A stretch of 6,865 nucleotides of DNA from an uncultured Collinsella sp. (GCA_900755005.1 CAAEEX010000075.1:1-6865); one strand, 5' to 3'; shown: positions 1-6,075, numbered from the stretch's first letter. Numbers and translations: made by a program. Notes: generated by a model from the sequence alone, not told the origin.

Positions 1-201
1 GGCGAGCGGCAGGGCCGCCTGTGCGAGGGCATCGACGGCGAGCGCGGCGGAAAGGCCGTCCGTGACGATGCCGCCCAAGATGCGCGCAAGCACCCACATC
101 ACCGTGATGTTTGCCATGAGCGCGATCCACTTAAACAGGACGCTTGCCATAATGTAGGGCGTTGCCTGCGGAACCAGGGAGAAGAGCCGCTTCTCGAACA
201 T
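1..201 (-). CDS. ABC transporter membrane/ATP-binding protein, N-terminal fragment (3' end outside window)
   Basis: This minus-strand frame begins with ATG at 201-199 and stays open for 67 codons to the window edge, so only the N-terminus is present. The start is well supported: an AGGAGG ribosome binding site (complement of 206-211) lies four bases upstream. The protein begins MFEKRLFSLVPQATPYI and continues into a hydrophobic segment around residues 16-45. A short basic head of the KRL-SLVP type followed directly by the first membrane helix resembles the start of fused permease/ATPase exporters of the CydD/CydC or MsbA type in Firmicutes and Coriobacteriia. The ATPase domain would lie outside the window, so no Walker motif can be checked. 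Family placement rests on resemblance of the N-terminus only; that it is a membrane protein is more secure than that it is an ABC exporter. It is divergent from the larC-like gene. Confidence 0.62.
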   Translation of the reverse strand, partial: MFEKRLFSLVPQATPYIMASVLFKWIALMANITVMWVLARILGGIVTDGLSAALAVDALAQAALPLA

Positions 202-584
202 GAAACCTCCTATGCCGTAACGGTGCCGGGCGGGGTCCTCGGCAGCCGCTTAGTTAGCCAAATGCAACTAGAGTAACATCGTGCAGCGGGTAAGTATGCC
301 GAGGGTAATTTTTGGTCGATGAACTGCGTAGAAAGTCCAAAATTGTTGAGTGCGGCGAACTTTGTGGTGGACGGAGTGCGGGCGCAATTCTGATCGTGTG
401 CGGCCTCGCTCCAAAACGTGTGCCTCAGCCTCCAAAACCGACAAAAAATGACATGTTTGGAGGCTGACGTACACGTTTGGATAGGGGTGAGGGCGGCGAC
501 GGACGAAAGTCACGCCTGTGCCACGTCCGATGTGCTAGCGTTTGGGTGAATAAAACGAGCCCGTGCGGAAAGGATTCGGACCGT
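202..584. other. Divergent intergenic region, about 380 bases, no credible gene
   Basis: This region separates the minus-strand ABC-type gene from the plus-strand larC-like gene and should hold the promoters of both. I could not find a convincing -35/-10 pair for either direction. It holds the long inverted repeat at 411-480. A smaller dyad has arms AATTTTTGG at 307-315 and CCAAAATT at 337-344. A weak 6-bp stem pairs CGGACG at 500-505 with CGTCCG at 524-529. Minus-strand open frames crossing this region have arginine- and histidine-rich compositions, no good ribosome binding site and overlap the repeat, so I do not call them as genes. The plus frame of the larC-like gene is open back to a TTG at 477, but the first part overlaps the repeat and does not resemble the family. 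Confidence 0.7.
411..480. repeat. Long imperfect inverted repeat (possible dispersed palindromic element)
   Basis: The left arm at 411-438 (begins CCAAAACGTGT, ends GCCTCCAAAAC) is the near-perfect reverse complement of the right arm at 455-480 (begins GTTTGGAGGCTGAC, ends ACACGTTTGG). About 24 of 26 aligned positions match, with one extra A in each of two A-runs of the left arm. The inner block TCAGCCTCCAAA is perfect. The arms are separated by a 16-base A-rich loop. No U-run follows on the plus strand, so this is not a standard plus-strand terminator. It could be a REP/MITE-like dispersed element, a leader RNA structure or a large operator; the window alone cannot decide. Confidence 0.85.
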
Positions 585-1070
585 ATGCAACGTGGAAGTA
601 CATCTCCGCTGTCCCGCGAGACCGATGCGCCCGAAACTATCGTCAAGCTGGAGTGCGACATCGATGACGCGTCGCCCGAGGTGCTCGCCTACGCCGCCGA
701 CCGCCTGCGCGAGGCCGGCGCCCGCGAGGTGCACTGGCTGCCCCTCTACTGCAAAAAGGGCCGCCCCGGATGGCAGTTGCAGGTGATTTGCTCGCATGAG
801 GATATCGAACGCCTGCAGACGATTATCTTTTTGGAAACCACGACCAACGCCGTTCGTCGCCAGGTGATGGAACGCGTTTGCCTGCCGCGCCGATTCGAGC
901 AGGTGACGACGCCTTGGGGCGAGGTATCCGTTAAGGTGGCGACCCTGCCCGATGGCAGTGAACGTGCGGCTCCCGAGTACGAGGACTGTGCTCGCCTTGC
1001 CCGCGAGCACAACGTGCCGCTCCAACGCGTGATGCAAGCGGCCCAAGCCGCGGCGTTGCGATTTGAGTGA
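585..1070 (+). CDS. larC: Standalone LarC C-terminal (LarC2, DUF111-type) domain protein
   Basis: This 161-residue protein matches the C-terminal half of LarC, the nickel insertion (CTP-dependent cyclometallase) enzyme that completes the nickel-pincer nucleotide cofactor of lactate racemase. Recognisable blocks are LECDIDDASPE (about residues 21-31), the CKKGRPG segment near residue 60, FLETTTNAVRR (about 84-94) and the terminal APEYEDC..A..H.VPL block (about 128-147), which occur in that order in LarC. The ATG at 585 is preferred, with AAAGGA about 10 bases upstream, because the upstream open extension to TTG at 477 is unlike the family and crosses an inverted repeat. The LarC1 half is missing: there is no room for it before the divergent gene at 201. 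No larB or larE lies nearby, so a role in lactate racemization is not supported by context. It may be the first gene of a unit with the phosphodiesterase and mazG. Confidence 0.78.
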   Translation: MQRGSTSPLSRETDAPETIVKLECDIDDASPEVLAYAADRLREAGAREVHWLPLYCKKGRPGWQLQVICSHEDIERLQTIIFLETTTNAVRRQVMERVCLPRRFEQVTTPWGEVSVKVATLPDGSERAAPEYEDCARLAREHNVPLQRVMQAAQAAALRFE

Positions 1071-1125
1071 TGCGGGCGAGTGACGCGCCGCGCCAATCCA
1101 ATTAACCCCACCGAAAGGACTCCCC

Positions 1126-1674
1126 ATGAAATACCTCATCGCTTCCGACATCCATGGCTCGGCATACTGGGCCGAGCGCCTCTGCACTGCCATCGAATCC
1201 GAACAGCCCGACCGCATTGTGCTGCTGGGCGACCTGCTCTACCACGGCCCGCGTAACGACCTGCCGCGCGACTACGCCCCCAAACGCGTGATTCCGCTGC
1301 TCAACGCCCTGGCCGACCGCATCATCGCGGTGCGCGGCAACTGCGACGCCGAGGTCGACCAGATGGTCCTCGACTTTCCCGTCATGGCGGACTACGCCAC
1401 GCTGTTCGACGAGACCGGTCGCGAGCTGTTCCTGACGCACGGCCACGTCTTTGGCGCCGGCATGCACAACAGCGTCGACCACGCGCCCGCGCTGCCCGAG
1501 GGCTCCGCGCTCGTCTACGGCCACACGCACATCAAGGTTAACGAGGCAAGCGCCGCGCACCCGGGCCTGTGGCTCTTCAACCCCGGCAGCGTGAGCATTC
1601 CCAAGGACGGTGCGCACAGCTACGGCATCTACGAGGGCGGCGCGTTCCGTCACGTGATCCTGGAGGAGGAGTAA
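1126..1674 (+). CDS. yfcE: YfcE-type metallophosphodiesterase (calcineurin-like)
   Basis: This 182-residue protein matches the usual length of YfcE-type phosphodiesterases (about 184 residues). All metallophosphoesterase signatures are visible in order: D8-x-H10 near the N-terminus, GDLLYHGPRND at 35-45, the GNCD motif at 71-74, LTHGH at 103-107 and GHTH at 132-135, followed by NPGS at 152-155. These residues bind a two-metal centre, typically Mn2+, and the family hydrolyses phosphodiesters such as bis-pNPP; the physiological substrate is not established. The protein is cytosolic with no signal peptide. The ATG at 1126 directly opens the first beta strand (KYLIASDIHG) and has AAAGGA about seven bases upstream. 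Its last codons GAGGAGGAG form the ribosome binding site of mazG, whose start lies two bases after this stop, so the two genes are very probably translated from one mRNA. Confidence 0.92.
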   Translation: MKYLIASDIHGSAYWAERLCTAIESEQPDRIVLLGDLLYHGPRNDLPRDYAPKRVIPLLNALADRIIAVRGNCDAEVDQMVLDFPVMADYATLFDETGRELFLTHGHVFGAGMHNSVDHAPALPEGSALVYGHTHIKVNEASAAHPGLWLFNPGSVSIPKDGAHSYGIYEGGAFRHVILEEE

Positions 1675-1676
1675 CC

Positions 1677-2537
1677 ATGGCCGAGCATATGGCTCAGCAA
1701 AATGCCGAGGGTTCGCGCGACCTGTCCACGCTGGTCGACGCGTCGGCCGAGCTGCAGCATCTGGTGCAGACCATCTGGCGCCTGCGTCAGCCCGATGGCT
1801 GCCCGTGGGACCGCGAGCAGACGCATCAGAGCATTGGCAAGAACATGATCGAGGAAGCCTACGAGGCGCTCGATTGCATTGAGGCGGACGACGTGGCACA
1901 TCTGCGCGAGGAGCTGGGCGATGTGCTCATGCAGGTGGTGCTGCATGCGCAGATTGCGGCGGATGCCGGTGAGTTTACGCTTGCCGATGTGGCGCGCGAT
2001 ATCGACGCCAAGCTCATCCGTCGTCACCCGCACGTGTTTGGCGATGCGGATGCCGAGAGCTCCGACGAGGTGCTCAAGATTTGGGACGAGGTCAAGCTTG
2101 CCGAGAAGGCCGCCAAAGACCAGGCCGTGGCGGCAGGCGAGACTGCGCCCGAGGGTCTGCTCGACGGCGTGCCCACGCACCTGCCGGCGCTGATGCAGGC
2201 TCAGAAGGTGTCGCGCAAGGCGGCTGCCGTGGGCTTTGAGTGGGAGACGGTCCAGGACGTGTGGGACGAGGTCGCCGAGGAGCGTGCCGAGTTTGAGGCC
2301 GAGGAGCCCGGCTCGCCCGAGCGCGAGATGGAGTTTGGCGACCTGCTCTTTGCCCTGGTCAACGTTGCGCGCAAGGAGGGAATCGACGCCGAGAGCGCTC
2401 TGCGCGCCAGCACGGCAAAGTTTCGCCGCCGCTGGGCCGCGATGGAGCAGATGGCCGCCGATGCCCACGTGGAGCTGGCCGAGCTTTCGACCCACGGCCT
2501 CAACGACCTCTGGGATGCCGCCAAGGCTGAGGAGTAA
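1677..2537 (+). CDS. mazG: MazG nucleoside triphosphate pyrophosphohydrolase
   Basis: MazG hydrolyses nucleoside triphosphates to the monophosphate and pyrophosphate, acting as a house-cleaning enzyme, and in E. coli it also affects ppGpp levels. The 286-residue protein has the two-domain layout of full-length MazG. The first domain carries LRQPDGCPWDREQTH (36-50), EEAYE (59-63), EELGD (78-82) and KLIRRHPHVFGD (112-123). The E-x-x-E and E-x-x-D acidic residues form the Mg2+ site. The second domain contains QKVSRKAAAVGFEW (176-189), EERAE (201-205), EFGDLLFALVNVAR (219-232) and a closing KFRRRW (248-253). The start at 1677 follows a GGAGGAGGAG ribosome binding site at 1662-1671, which lies inside the end of the phosphodiesterase gene; a longer in-frame extension back to 1569 overlaps that gene and is rejected. 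Residues 1-22 are a variable leader. An intrinsic terminator follows directly. Confidence 0.95.
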   Translation: MAEHMAQQNAEGSRDLSTLVDASAELQHLVQTIWRLRQPDGCPWDREQTHQSIGKNMIEEAYEALDCIEADDVAHLREELGDVLMQVVLHAQIAADAGEFTLADVARDIDAKLIRRHPHVFGDADAESSDEVLKIWDEVKLAEKAAKDQAVAAGETAPEGLLDGVPTHLPALMQAQKVSRKAAAVGFEWETVQDVWDEVAEERAEFEAEEPGSPEREMEFGDLLFALVNVARKEGIDAESALRASTAKFRRRWAAMEQMAADAHVELAELSTHGLNDLWDAAKAEE

Positions 2538-2541
2538 GACT

Positions 2542-2588
2542 GCGGGAACGACGGGCTGACACGCCTCATCGTTCCCGCTAAATTTTTC
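2542..2588 (+). terminator. Intrinsic terminator after mazG
   Basis: A perfect 10-bp stem is formed by GCGGGAACGA at 2542-2551 and TCGTTCCCGC at 2569-2578, with a 17-base loop that can fold a further GGC/GCC pair. It is followed after four bases by a run of five T (2583-2587). It starts five bases after the mazG stop, so it closes the larC2-like/yfcE/mazG unit. Confidence 0.85.
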
Positions 2589-2598
2589 GAAAAACAAG

Positions 2599-2673
2599 TG
2601 TATCCCTCGGCTAACTTAGGGCATAATGCAAAAAGTGCGACAAGGCTAACTTACGGAGGCGCACCGACGGTGC
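2599..2673 (+). promoter_or_regulatory. Putative eno promoter/leader with GGCTAACTTA direct repeat
   Basis: This stretch lies between the mazG terminator and enolase. GGCTAACTTA occurs twice, at 2609-2618 and 2644-2653, start to start 35 bases apart. CATAAT at 2622-2627 between the copies could be a -10 element, but no recognisable -35 sits at the proper distance. A palindrome GCACCG-A-CGGTGC follows at 2661-2673. I infer that transcription of eno starts here because the previous unit is terminated. The repeated motif resembles one half of DtxR/IdeR-type boxes (GCTAACCTAA), but no full palindrome is present, so regulator identity is only a guess. Confidence 0.35.
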
Positions 2674-2727
2674 ACGGTCGGCCGGTCGCCAAGCATTCAA
2701 CCCGTTTCCAAGTGAGAGGGAGACAAC

Positions 2728-4017
2728 ATGAGCGATATTTTGGATGTCTACGGTCGCGAGGTGCTCGACAGCCGCGGCAATCCCACCGTCGAGGTCGAGG
2801 TCGTGCTCGAGGACGGCAGCTTCGGCCGCGCGATGGTGCCTTCGGGCGCTTCGACCGGCGCCTTTGAGGCATGTGAGCTGCGCGATGGCGACAAGGGCCG
2901 ATATCTGGGCAAGGGCGTCTCGCAGGCCGTCGAGCACGTCAACAACGAGTGCGCTAACGCCGTCGTGGGCCTCGACGCCTTCGATCAGCGCGCCGTCGAC
3001 GCCGCGCTGATTGCCGCAGACGGTACCCCCAACAAGACCAAGCTCGGCGCCAACGCCATTCTGGGCGTGTCGCTGGCAGTTGCCCGCGCCGCTGCCGAGT
3101 CGGCGGGTCTTTCGCTGTACCAGTACCTGGGCGGCGTCAACGCTCACCTGCTGCCCACGCCCATGATGAACATCCTCAACGGCGGCGTGCATGCCGACAA
3201 CAACGTTGACTTCCAGGAGTTCATGATTATGCCCGTGGGCGCCCCGAGCTTTGCCGAGGGCCTGCGCTGGTGCGCCGAGGTCTATCACACTCTCAAGGGC
3301 GTGTTGCACGAGGCCGGCCTGGGCGGCGGCGTGGGCGACGAGGGCGGCTTTGCGCCCAACCTCAAGACCAATGCCGAGCCGTTCGAGTACATTACCAAGG
3401 CCGTCGAGAAGGCTGGCTTTAAGCCCGGCGTCGACTTCATGTACGCCATGGACCCGGCGTCCACCGAGTTCTACAACGCCGAGACCGGCATGTACGAGCT
3501 CAAGGGCGAGGGCGTGGAGTACACGAGCGCCCAGATGGTTGATTACTGGGAGAAGCTCGTCGACGCCTATCCCATCATCTCCATCGAGGATGGCATGGCC
3601 GAGGAGGATTGGGACGGCTGGGTTGAGCTCACCCGTCGCATCGGCAACAAGGTGCAGCTGGTGGGCGACGACCTGTTCGTCACCAACACCGAGCGCCTCA
3701 AGAAGGGCATCGAGCTGGGCGCCGCCAACGCGATTCTGGTCAAGGTCAACCAGATCGGCACGCTCACCGAGTCGCTCGAGGCCATCGAAACCGCCAAGGA
3801 GGCCGGCTACGCTTGCATCGTGAGCCACCGCTCCGGCGAGACCGAGGACTCCACGATCGCCGACCTGGTCGTGGGCGTCAACGCCGGCCAGATTAAGTCG
3901 GGCGCCCCGTGCCGCAGCGACCGTATTGCTAAGTACAACCAGCTCATCCGCATCGAGGACGAGCTCGAGGGCAGCGCGCGCTACGCCGGCAAGGCCGCGT
4001 TCTACAACATTCGCTAA
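2728..4017 (+). CDS. eno: Enolase (phosphopyruvate hydratase)
   Basis: Enolase converts 2-phosphoglycerate to phosphoenolpyruvate in glycolysis and the reverse in gluconeogenesis; it is cytosolic and works as an oligomer. The 429-residue length is standard. The mobile-loop motif SGASTGAFEA is at 39-48. H155 lies in GGVHADNN and E164 in QEFM. E205 in GDEGGFAPN is the acid/base glutamate. The Mg2+ ligands are D242 (MDPAS), E287 (SIEDGM) and D314 (LVGDDLF). The catalytic base K339 lies in VKVNQIGT, the substrate-binding H367-R368-S369 in SHRSGETED, and K390 in the IKSGAP segment. Every catalytic residue is present. The start is supported by GAGGGAG at 2716-2722, five bases upstream. It is flanked by a terminator on each side and so is probably monocistronic. 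The position between mazG and ftsB/divIC is the conserved actinobacterial arrangement. Confidence 0.99.
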   Translation: MSDILDVYGREVLDSRGNPTVEVEVVLEDGSFGRAMVPSGASTGAFEACELRDGDKGRYLGKGVSQAVEHVNNECANAVVGLDAFDQRAVDAALIAADGTPNKTKLGANAILGVSLAVARAAAESAGLSLYQYLGGVNAHLLPTPMMNILNGGVHADNNVDFQEFMIMPVGAPSFAEGLRWCAEVYHTLKGVLHEAGLGGGVGDEGGFAPNLKTNAEPFEYITKAVEKAGFKPGVDFMYAMDPASTEFYNAETGMYELKGEGVEYTSAQMVDYWEKLVDAYPIISIEDGMAEEDWDGWVELTRRIGNKVQLVGDDLFVTNTERLKKGIELGAANAILVKVNQIGTLTESLEAIETAKEAGYACIVSHRSGETEDSTIADLVVGVNAGQIKSGAPCRSDRIAKYNQLIRIEDELEGSARYAGKAAFYNIR

Positions 4018-4035
4018 ACGGGCGAATTTGGCGAG

Positions 4036-4060
4036 GGGGAGGCTGACTCGGTTCCTCCCC
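4036..4060 (+). other. Stem-loop in the eno 3' untranslated region
   Basis: GGGGAGG at 4036-4042 pairs with CCTCCCC at 4054-4060 around an 11-base loop, 19 bases after the eno stop. There is no T-run, so it is not a terminator by itself. Lying upstream of the true terminator, it may act as a 3' stability structure. Confidence 0.4.
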
Positions 4061-4089
4061 GCCTTGGCTGGATGCCGCAAAGAACTATG

Positions 4090-4121
4090 GGCGCTGGGCC
4101 ATACGGCTCAGCGCCTTTTTT
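4090..4121 (+). terminator. Intrinsic terminator after eno
   Basis: GGCGCTGGGCC at 4090-4100 pairs with GGCTCAGCGCC at 4105-4115 over 11 positions, one of them G-U, with an ATAC loop and six T residues at 4116-4121. This is a textbook Rho-independent terminator. It also argues against an upstream start at 4072 for the next open frame, since that would put the terminator inside the gene. Confidence 0.93.
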
Positions 4122-4160
4122 ATGTCGAGCAAAGGCTGGCGAAGGCGGTGCGGGCGCTCG

Positions 4161-4169
4161 TGCTATAAC
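4161..4169 (+). promoter_or_regulatory. Extended -10 promoter candidate for ftsB-ppx
   Basis: TGCTATAAC matches the extended -10 form TGn-TATAAT with one mismatch. It lies 40 bases after the eno terminator and 43 bases before the ftsB/divIC start. No good -35 is visible 16-18 bases upstream, which is tolerable for extended -10 promoters. Initiation would be expected near 4176. Confidence 0.45.
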
Positions 4170-4212
4170 TAAAGGACTTAGCGCAAACAAACCTCAACCG
4201 CACAAGGCGCAC

Positions 4213-4974
4213 ATGGATCAGATTTACGACAACAGGTACTATTCCGCCGGTTCGCGTGAGCCGTCGTCTCGTCGTGCTCGTACCGCACAGCTTGGCGGGT
4301 CTGGTTATGCTGGTGCTGATCGCTCCAGGTATAGCTCGCCGGCGACTTCGCATCCCAATGCTCAGCCAAATAGTTCCTCGGATAGTCCGGTGCGCCCATC
4401 GCGTTCCAAGCATGCGTCGCGCCCTTCGACCCAGGCGTCCGACAAACCGCGCCGTCCCTCAAGCCGTCTTTCCGGCTCGGACTTTATGCACTACGCCAAC
4501 GACAACGCAGCGGTCAAGGCAATTTACGACTTTACCCACGGTCCTCAGCGAGGGCTATTCATCGGCATTGTCGTTGCCCTGGTGCTCGTGAGCCTGTATT
4601 TCCCCGTGCGCGATCTGTACGTGGCAAAGCGCTCGAGCGATATCTTGGCCAAACAGGTCGAGATTCGTCAGCAATACAATGATGAACTGCAAAAAAGCGT
4701 CGACAAGCTGCTCTCGGAGGAGGGTATCAAGGACGCGGCATCCGAGGACTTGGGCCTGGTGATGCCCGGCGAGAAGAGAATTGAAGTGCAAGGCCTGGAC
4801 GACGATTCGGATTCGTCTTCGAGCAAGAAGTCGTCGAACGCCAAGAAGGCCAGCGAAGTTGCCAAGGAAATCGAAGAAGTCGGTAAGGACGCGCCGTGGT
4901 ACATCCAGGCGCTCGACATGCTGTTTGGGTTTAATGGTGTCGAGGGCCAGACGGTCGTGTCCAACGGCAAATAG
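4213..4974 (+). CDS. ftsB: FtsB/DivIC family septum formation initiator
   Basis: This is a bitopic membrane protein of the divisome; FtsB/DivIC proteins bridge FtsL and FtsQ/DivIB and help activate septal peptidoglycan synthesis. The 253-residue protein has a long basic, Ser/Arg/Pro-rich N-terminal region (about 1-90). One membrane helix follows at about 114-132 (GLFIGIVVALVLVSLYF), then an extracytoplasmic coiled coil at about 138-168. Next comes the family hallmark EEGIKDAASEDLGLVMPGEK (169-188), equivalent to the E..A...LG.V.PGE motif. A Ser/Asp/Lys linker (195-212) and a tail with WYIQALDMLFGF (229-240) end it. The core family is only about 100-130 residues long, so both tails are extensions. 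The start at 4213 has AAGGCG just upstream and avoids the eno terminator. The location between eno and ppx matches the actinobacterial Rv1024-type DivIC gene. No gene-level evidence separates FtsB from DivIC naming. Confidence 0.85.
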   Translation: MDQIYDNRYYSAGSREPSSRRARTAQLGGSGYAGADRSRYSSPATSHPNAQPNSSSDSPVRPSRSKHASRPSTQASDKPRRPSSRLSGSDFMHYANDNAAVKAIYDFTHGPQRGLFIGIVVALVLVSLYFPVRDLYVAKRSSDILAKQVEIRQQYNDELQKSVDKLLSEEGIKDAASEDLGLVMPGEKRIEVQGLDDDSDSSSSKKSSNAKKASEVAKEIEEVGKDAPWYIQALDMLFGFNGVEGQTVVSNGK

Positions 4975-4994
4975 CGCCCAGAGGGGAGCCCGCA

Positions 4995-5996
4995 ATGGTA
5001 GATTGCAAACGCTATAAGGTGGCGGCGATCGATCTGGGAACGGTGTCGTCGCGACTGGTGTTGGCCCAGGTTGAGGGCGGGGCGATCGTGGAATCGTCCA
5101 AGCATACCGAGATTACTGACCTGGGCGAGGGTGTGGACGCGACGGGTCGCTTTTGCGAGGCGGCTGTCGAGCGTGTGCTCGCTGCGTGTCGCATGTTTGT
5201 GGATGAGGCCCGTGCCTTTGAGGCCGCGTGCATCTGCACCACGTGCACGAGCGCCGCGCGCGATGCATCCAATGCCGCGCTGCTGCTGGACGGCCTGCGC
5301 GATCTGGGGCTCGAACCGCAGGTGATTCCGGGCGAGGTCGAGGCACGCCTGACGTTTTTTGGCGTGGCGCACGACTTTGCCGGCGAGCGCATCATTGTTG
5401 CCGATTCGGGTGGCGGATCCACGGAGCTCGCGACGGGCGTCTATGCGCCGGAGCGTGGGGTCTTTGCGCTGGAGGGCACGCGTTCGCTGGACATTGGTTG
5501 TCGTCGCGTGACCGAGCGGTTCTTCTCGGCGCTGCCGCCTGCGGACGGCGAGCTTGCTGCCGCTGCCGCGTGGGCAGGTGAGCAGTTCGCCGCCTATTTT
5601 GAAGGCCTGCCCAGCGACTTTGAGCGCGCCGAACGCTTGGTCGCAGTGGGCGGCACGGTGACTACGCTGGTGGCTCTGATCCACGAGCTGGAGCCGTACG
5701 ATTCGAGCTTTGTGCACCTGCGCGAGCTTTCGCTGGATCAGGTTTCGGCCGCTATTGAGCGCATGTCTGCGCTGGATGTCGCAGGCATTGCCGCGTTGCC
5801 AGGCGTGCAGCCCAAACGCGCGGGCGTTATCTTGGCCGGTGCTGTGGTGATCCGCGAGCTCATGCGCGCTGGTGGCTACCAGACGCTCACCGTAAGCGAG
5901 AACAGCCTGCTCGCCGGCATGGCCGCCACCATCAACGAGACTCTCGACGGCGCCGCCCCCACCATCGCCTGGACCCCGAGTCTGAGCGCTCTTTAA
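4995..5996 (+). CDS. ppx: Ppx/GppA family phosphatase (exopolyphosphatase)
   Basis: Members of this ASKHA-fold family remove terminal phosphates from polyphosphate or convert pppGpp to ppGpp. The 333-residue length fits the short actinobacterial type (about 320-345) without the C-terminal HD-like region of E. coli Ppx (about 513). Motifs in order are AIDLGTVSSRL (11-21), TSAARDASNA (85-94), GEVEARLTFFG (113-123), DSGGGSTEL (137-145), SLDIGCRRVTERF, AVGGTVTTLVAL, LPGVQPKRAGVILAG and the terminal TVSENSLLAGM. E116 and E144 align with the catalytic and metal-binding glutamates E121 and E150 of E. coli Ppx. One oddity is V17, where the family normally has Asn in the DLGxNS loop. The start has GAGGGGAG at 4981-4988 and follows ftsB by 20 bases, so the pair is co-transcribed. 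Substrate preference cannot be decided from sequence. Confidence 0.93.
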   Translation: MVDCKRYKVAAIDLGTVSSRLVLAQVEGGAIVESSKHTEITDLGEGVDATGRFCEAAVERVLAACRMFVDEARAFEAACICTTCTSAARDASNAALLLDGLRDLGLEPQVIPGEVEARLTFFGVAHDFAGERIIVADSGGGSTELATGVYAPERGVFALEGTRSLDIGCRRVTERFFSALPPADGELAAAAAWAGEQFAAYFEGLPSDFERAERLVAVGGTVTTLVALIHELEPYDSSFVHLRELSLDQVSAAIERMSALDVAGIAALPGVQPKRAGVILAGAVVIRELMRAGGYQTLTVSENSLLAGMAATINETLDGAAPTIAWTPSLSAL

Positions 5997-6009
5997 CCGT
6001 CTCCCTCTG

Positions 6010-6075
6010 AGTTGCGGTGAAATAGTTCCTAAATGGGCCGGTAAACGGCCAAACAGGAACTATTCCACCGCAACT
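6010..6075. repeat. Inverted repeat with 21-bp arms and nested GC hairpin
   Basis: The left arm at 6010-6030 (starts AGTTGCGGTG, ends AATAGTTCCT) and the right arm at 6055-6075 (starts AGGAACTATT, ends CACCGCAACT) are reverse complements at 20 of 21 positions. The one mismatch is 6020 against 6065. Nested inside, GGCCG at 6036-6040 pairs with CGGCC at 6046-6050 around GTAAA. It begins 13 bases after the ppx stop and could serve as a 3' end or barrier between the convergent units. The size, symmetry and position between convergent genes resemble a dispersed REP/MITE-type palindrome, but copy number cannot be seen here. Confidence 0.9.

Noticed and set aside
268..513. Minus-strand 81-codon frame in the divergent intergenic region
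   Set aside because: It covers the inverted repeat at 411-480, shows no family resemblance and has a composition typical of translated non-coding DNA.
477..584. N-terminal extension of the LarC2-like gene starting at TTG 477
   Set aside because: The extra 36 residues do not resemble the family and start within the inverted repeat; ATG 585 has a better-placed AAAGGA.
2611..4080. 489-codon minus-strand frame opposite enolase
   Set aside because: It is the shadow of a GC-rich gene with strong codon bias; the plus strand encodes a complete enolase with every catalytic residue.
4072..4212. Upstream start for ftsB/divIC at ATG 4072
   Set aside because: It would place the eno terminator and the probable promoter inside the coding sequence.
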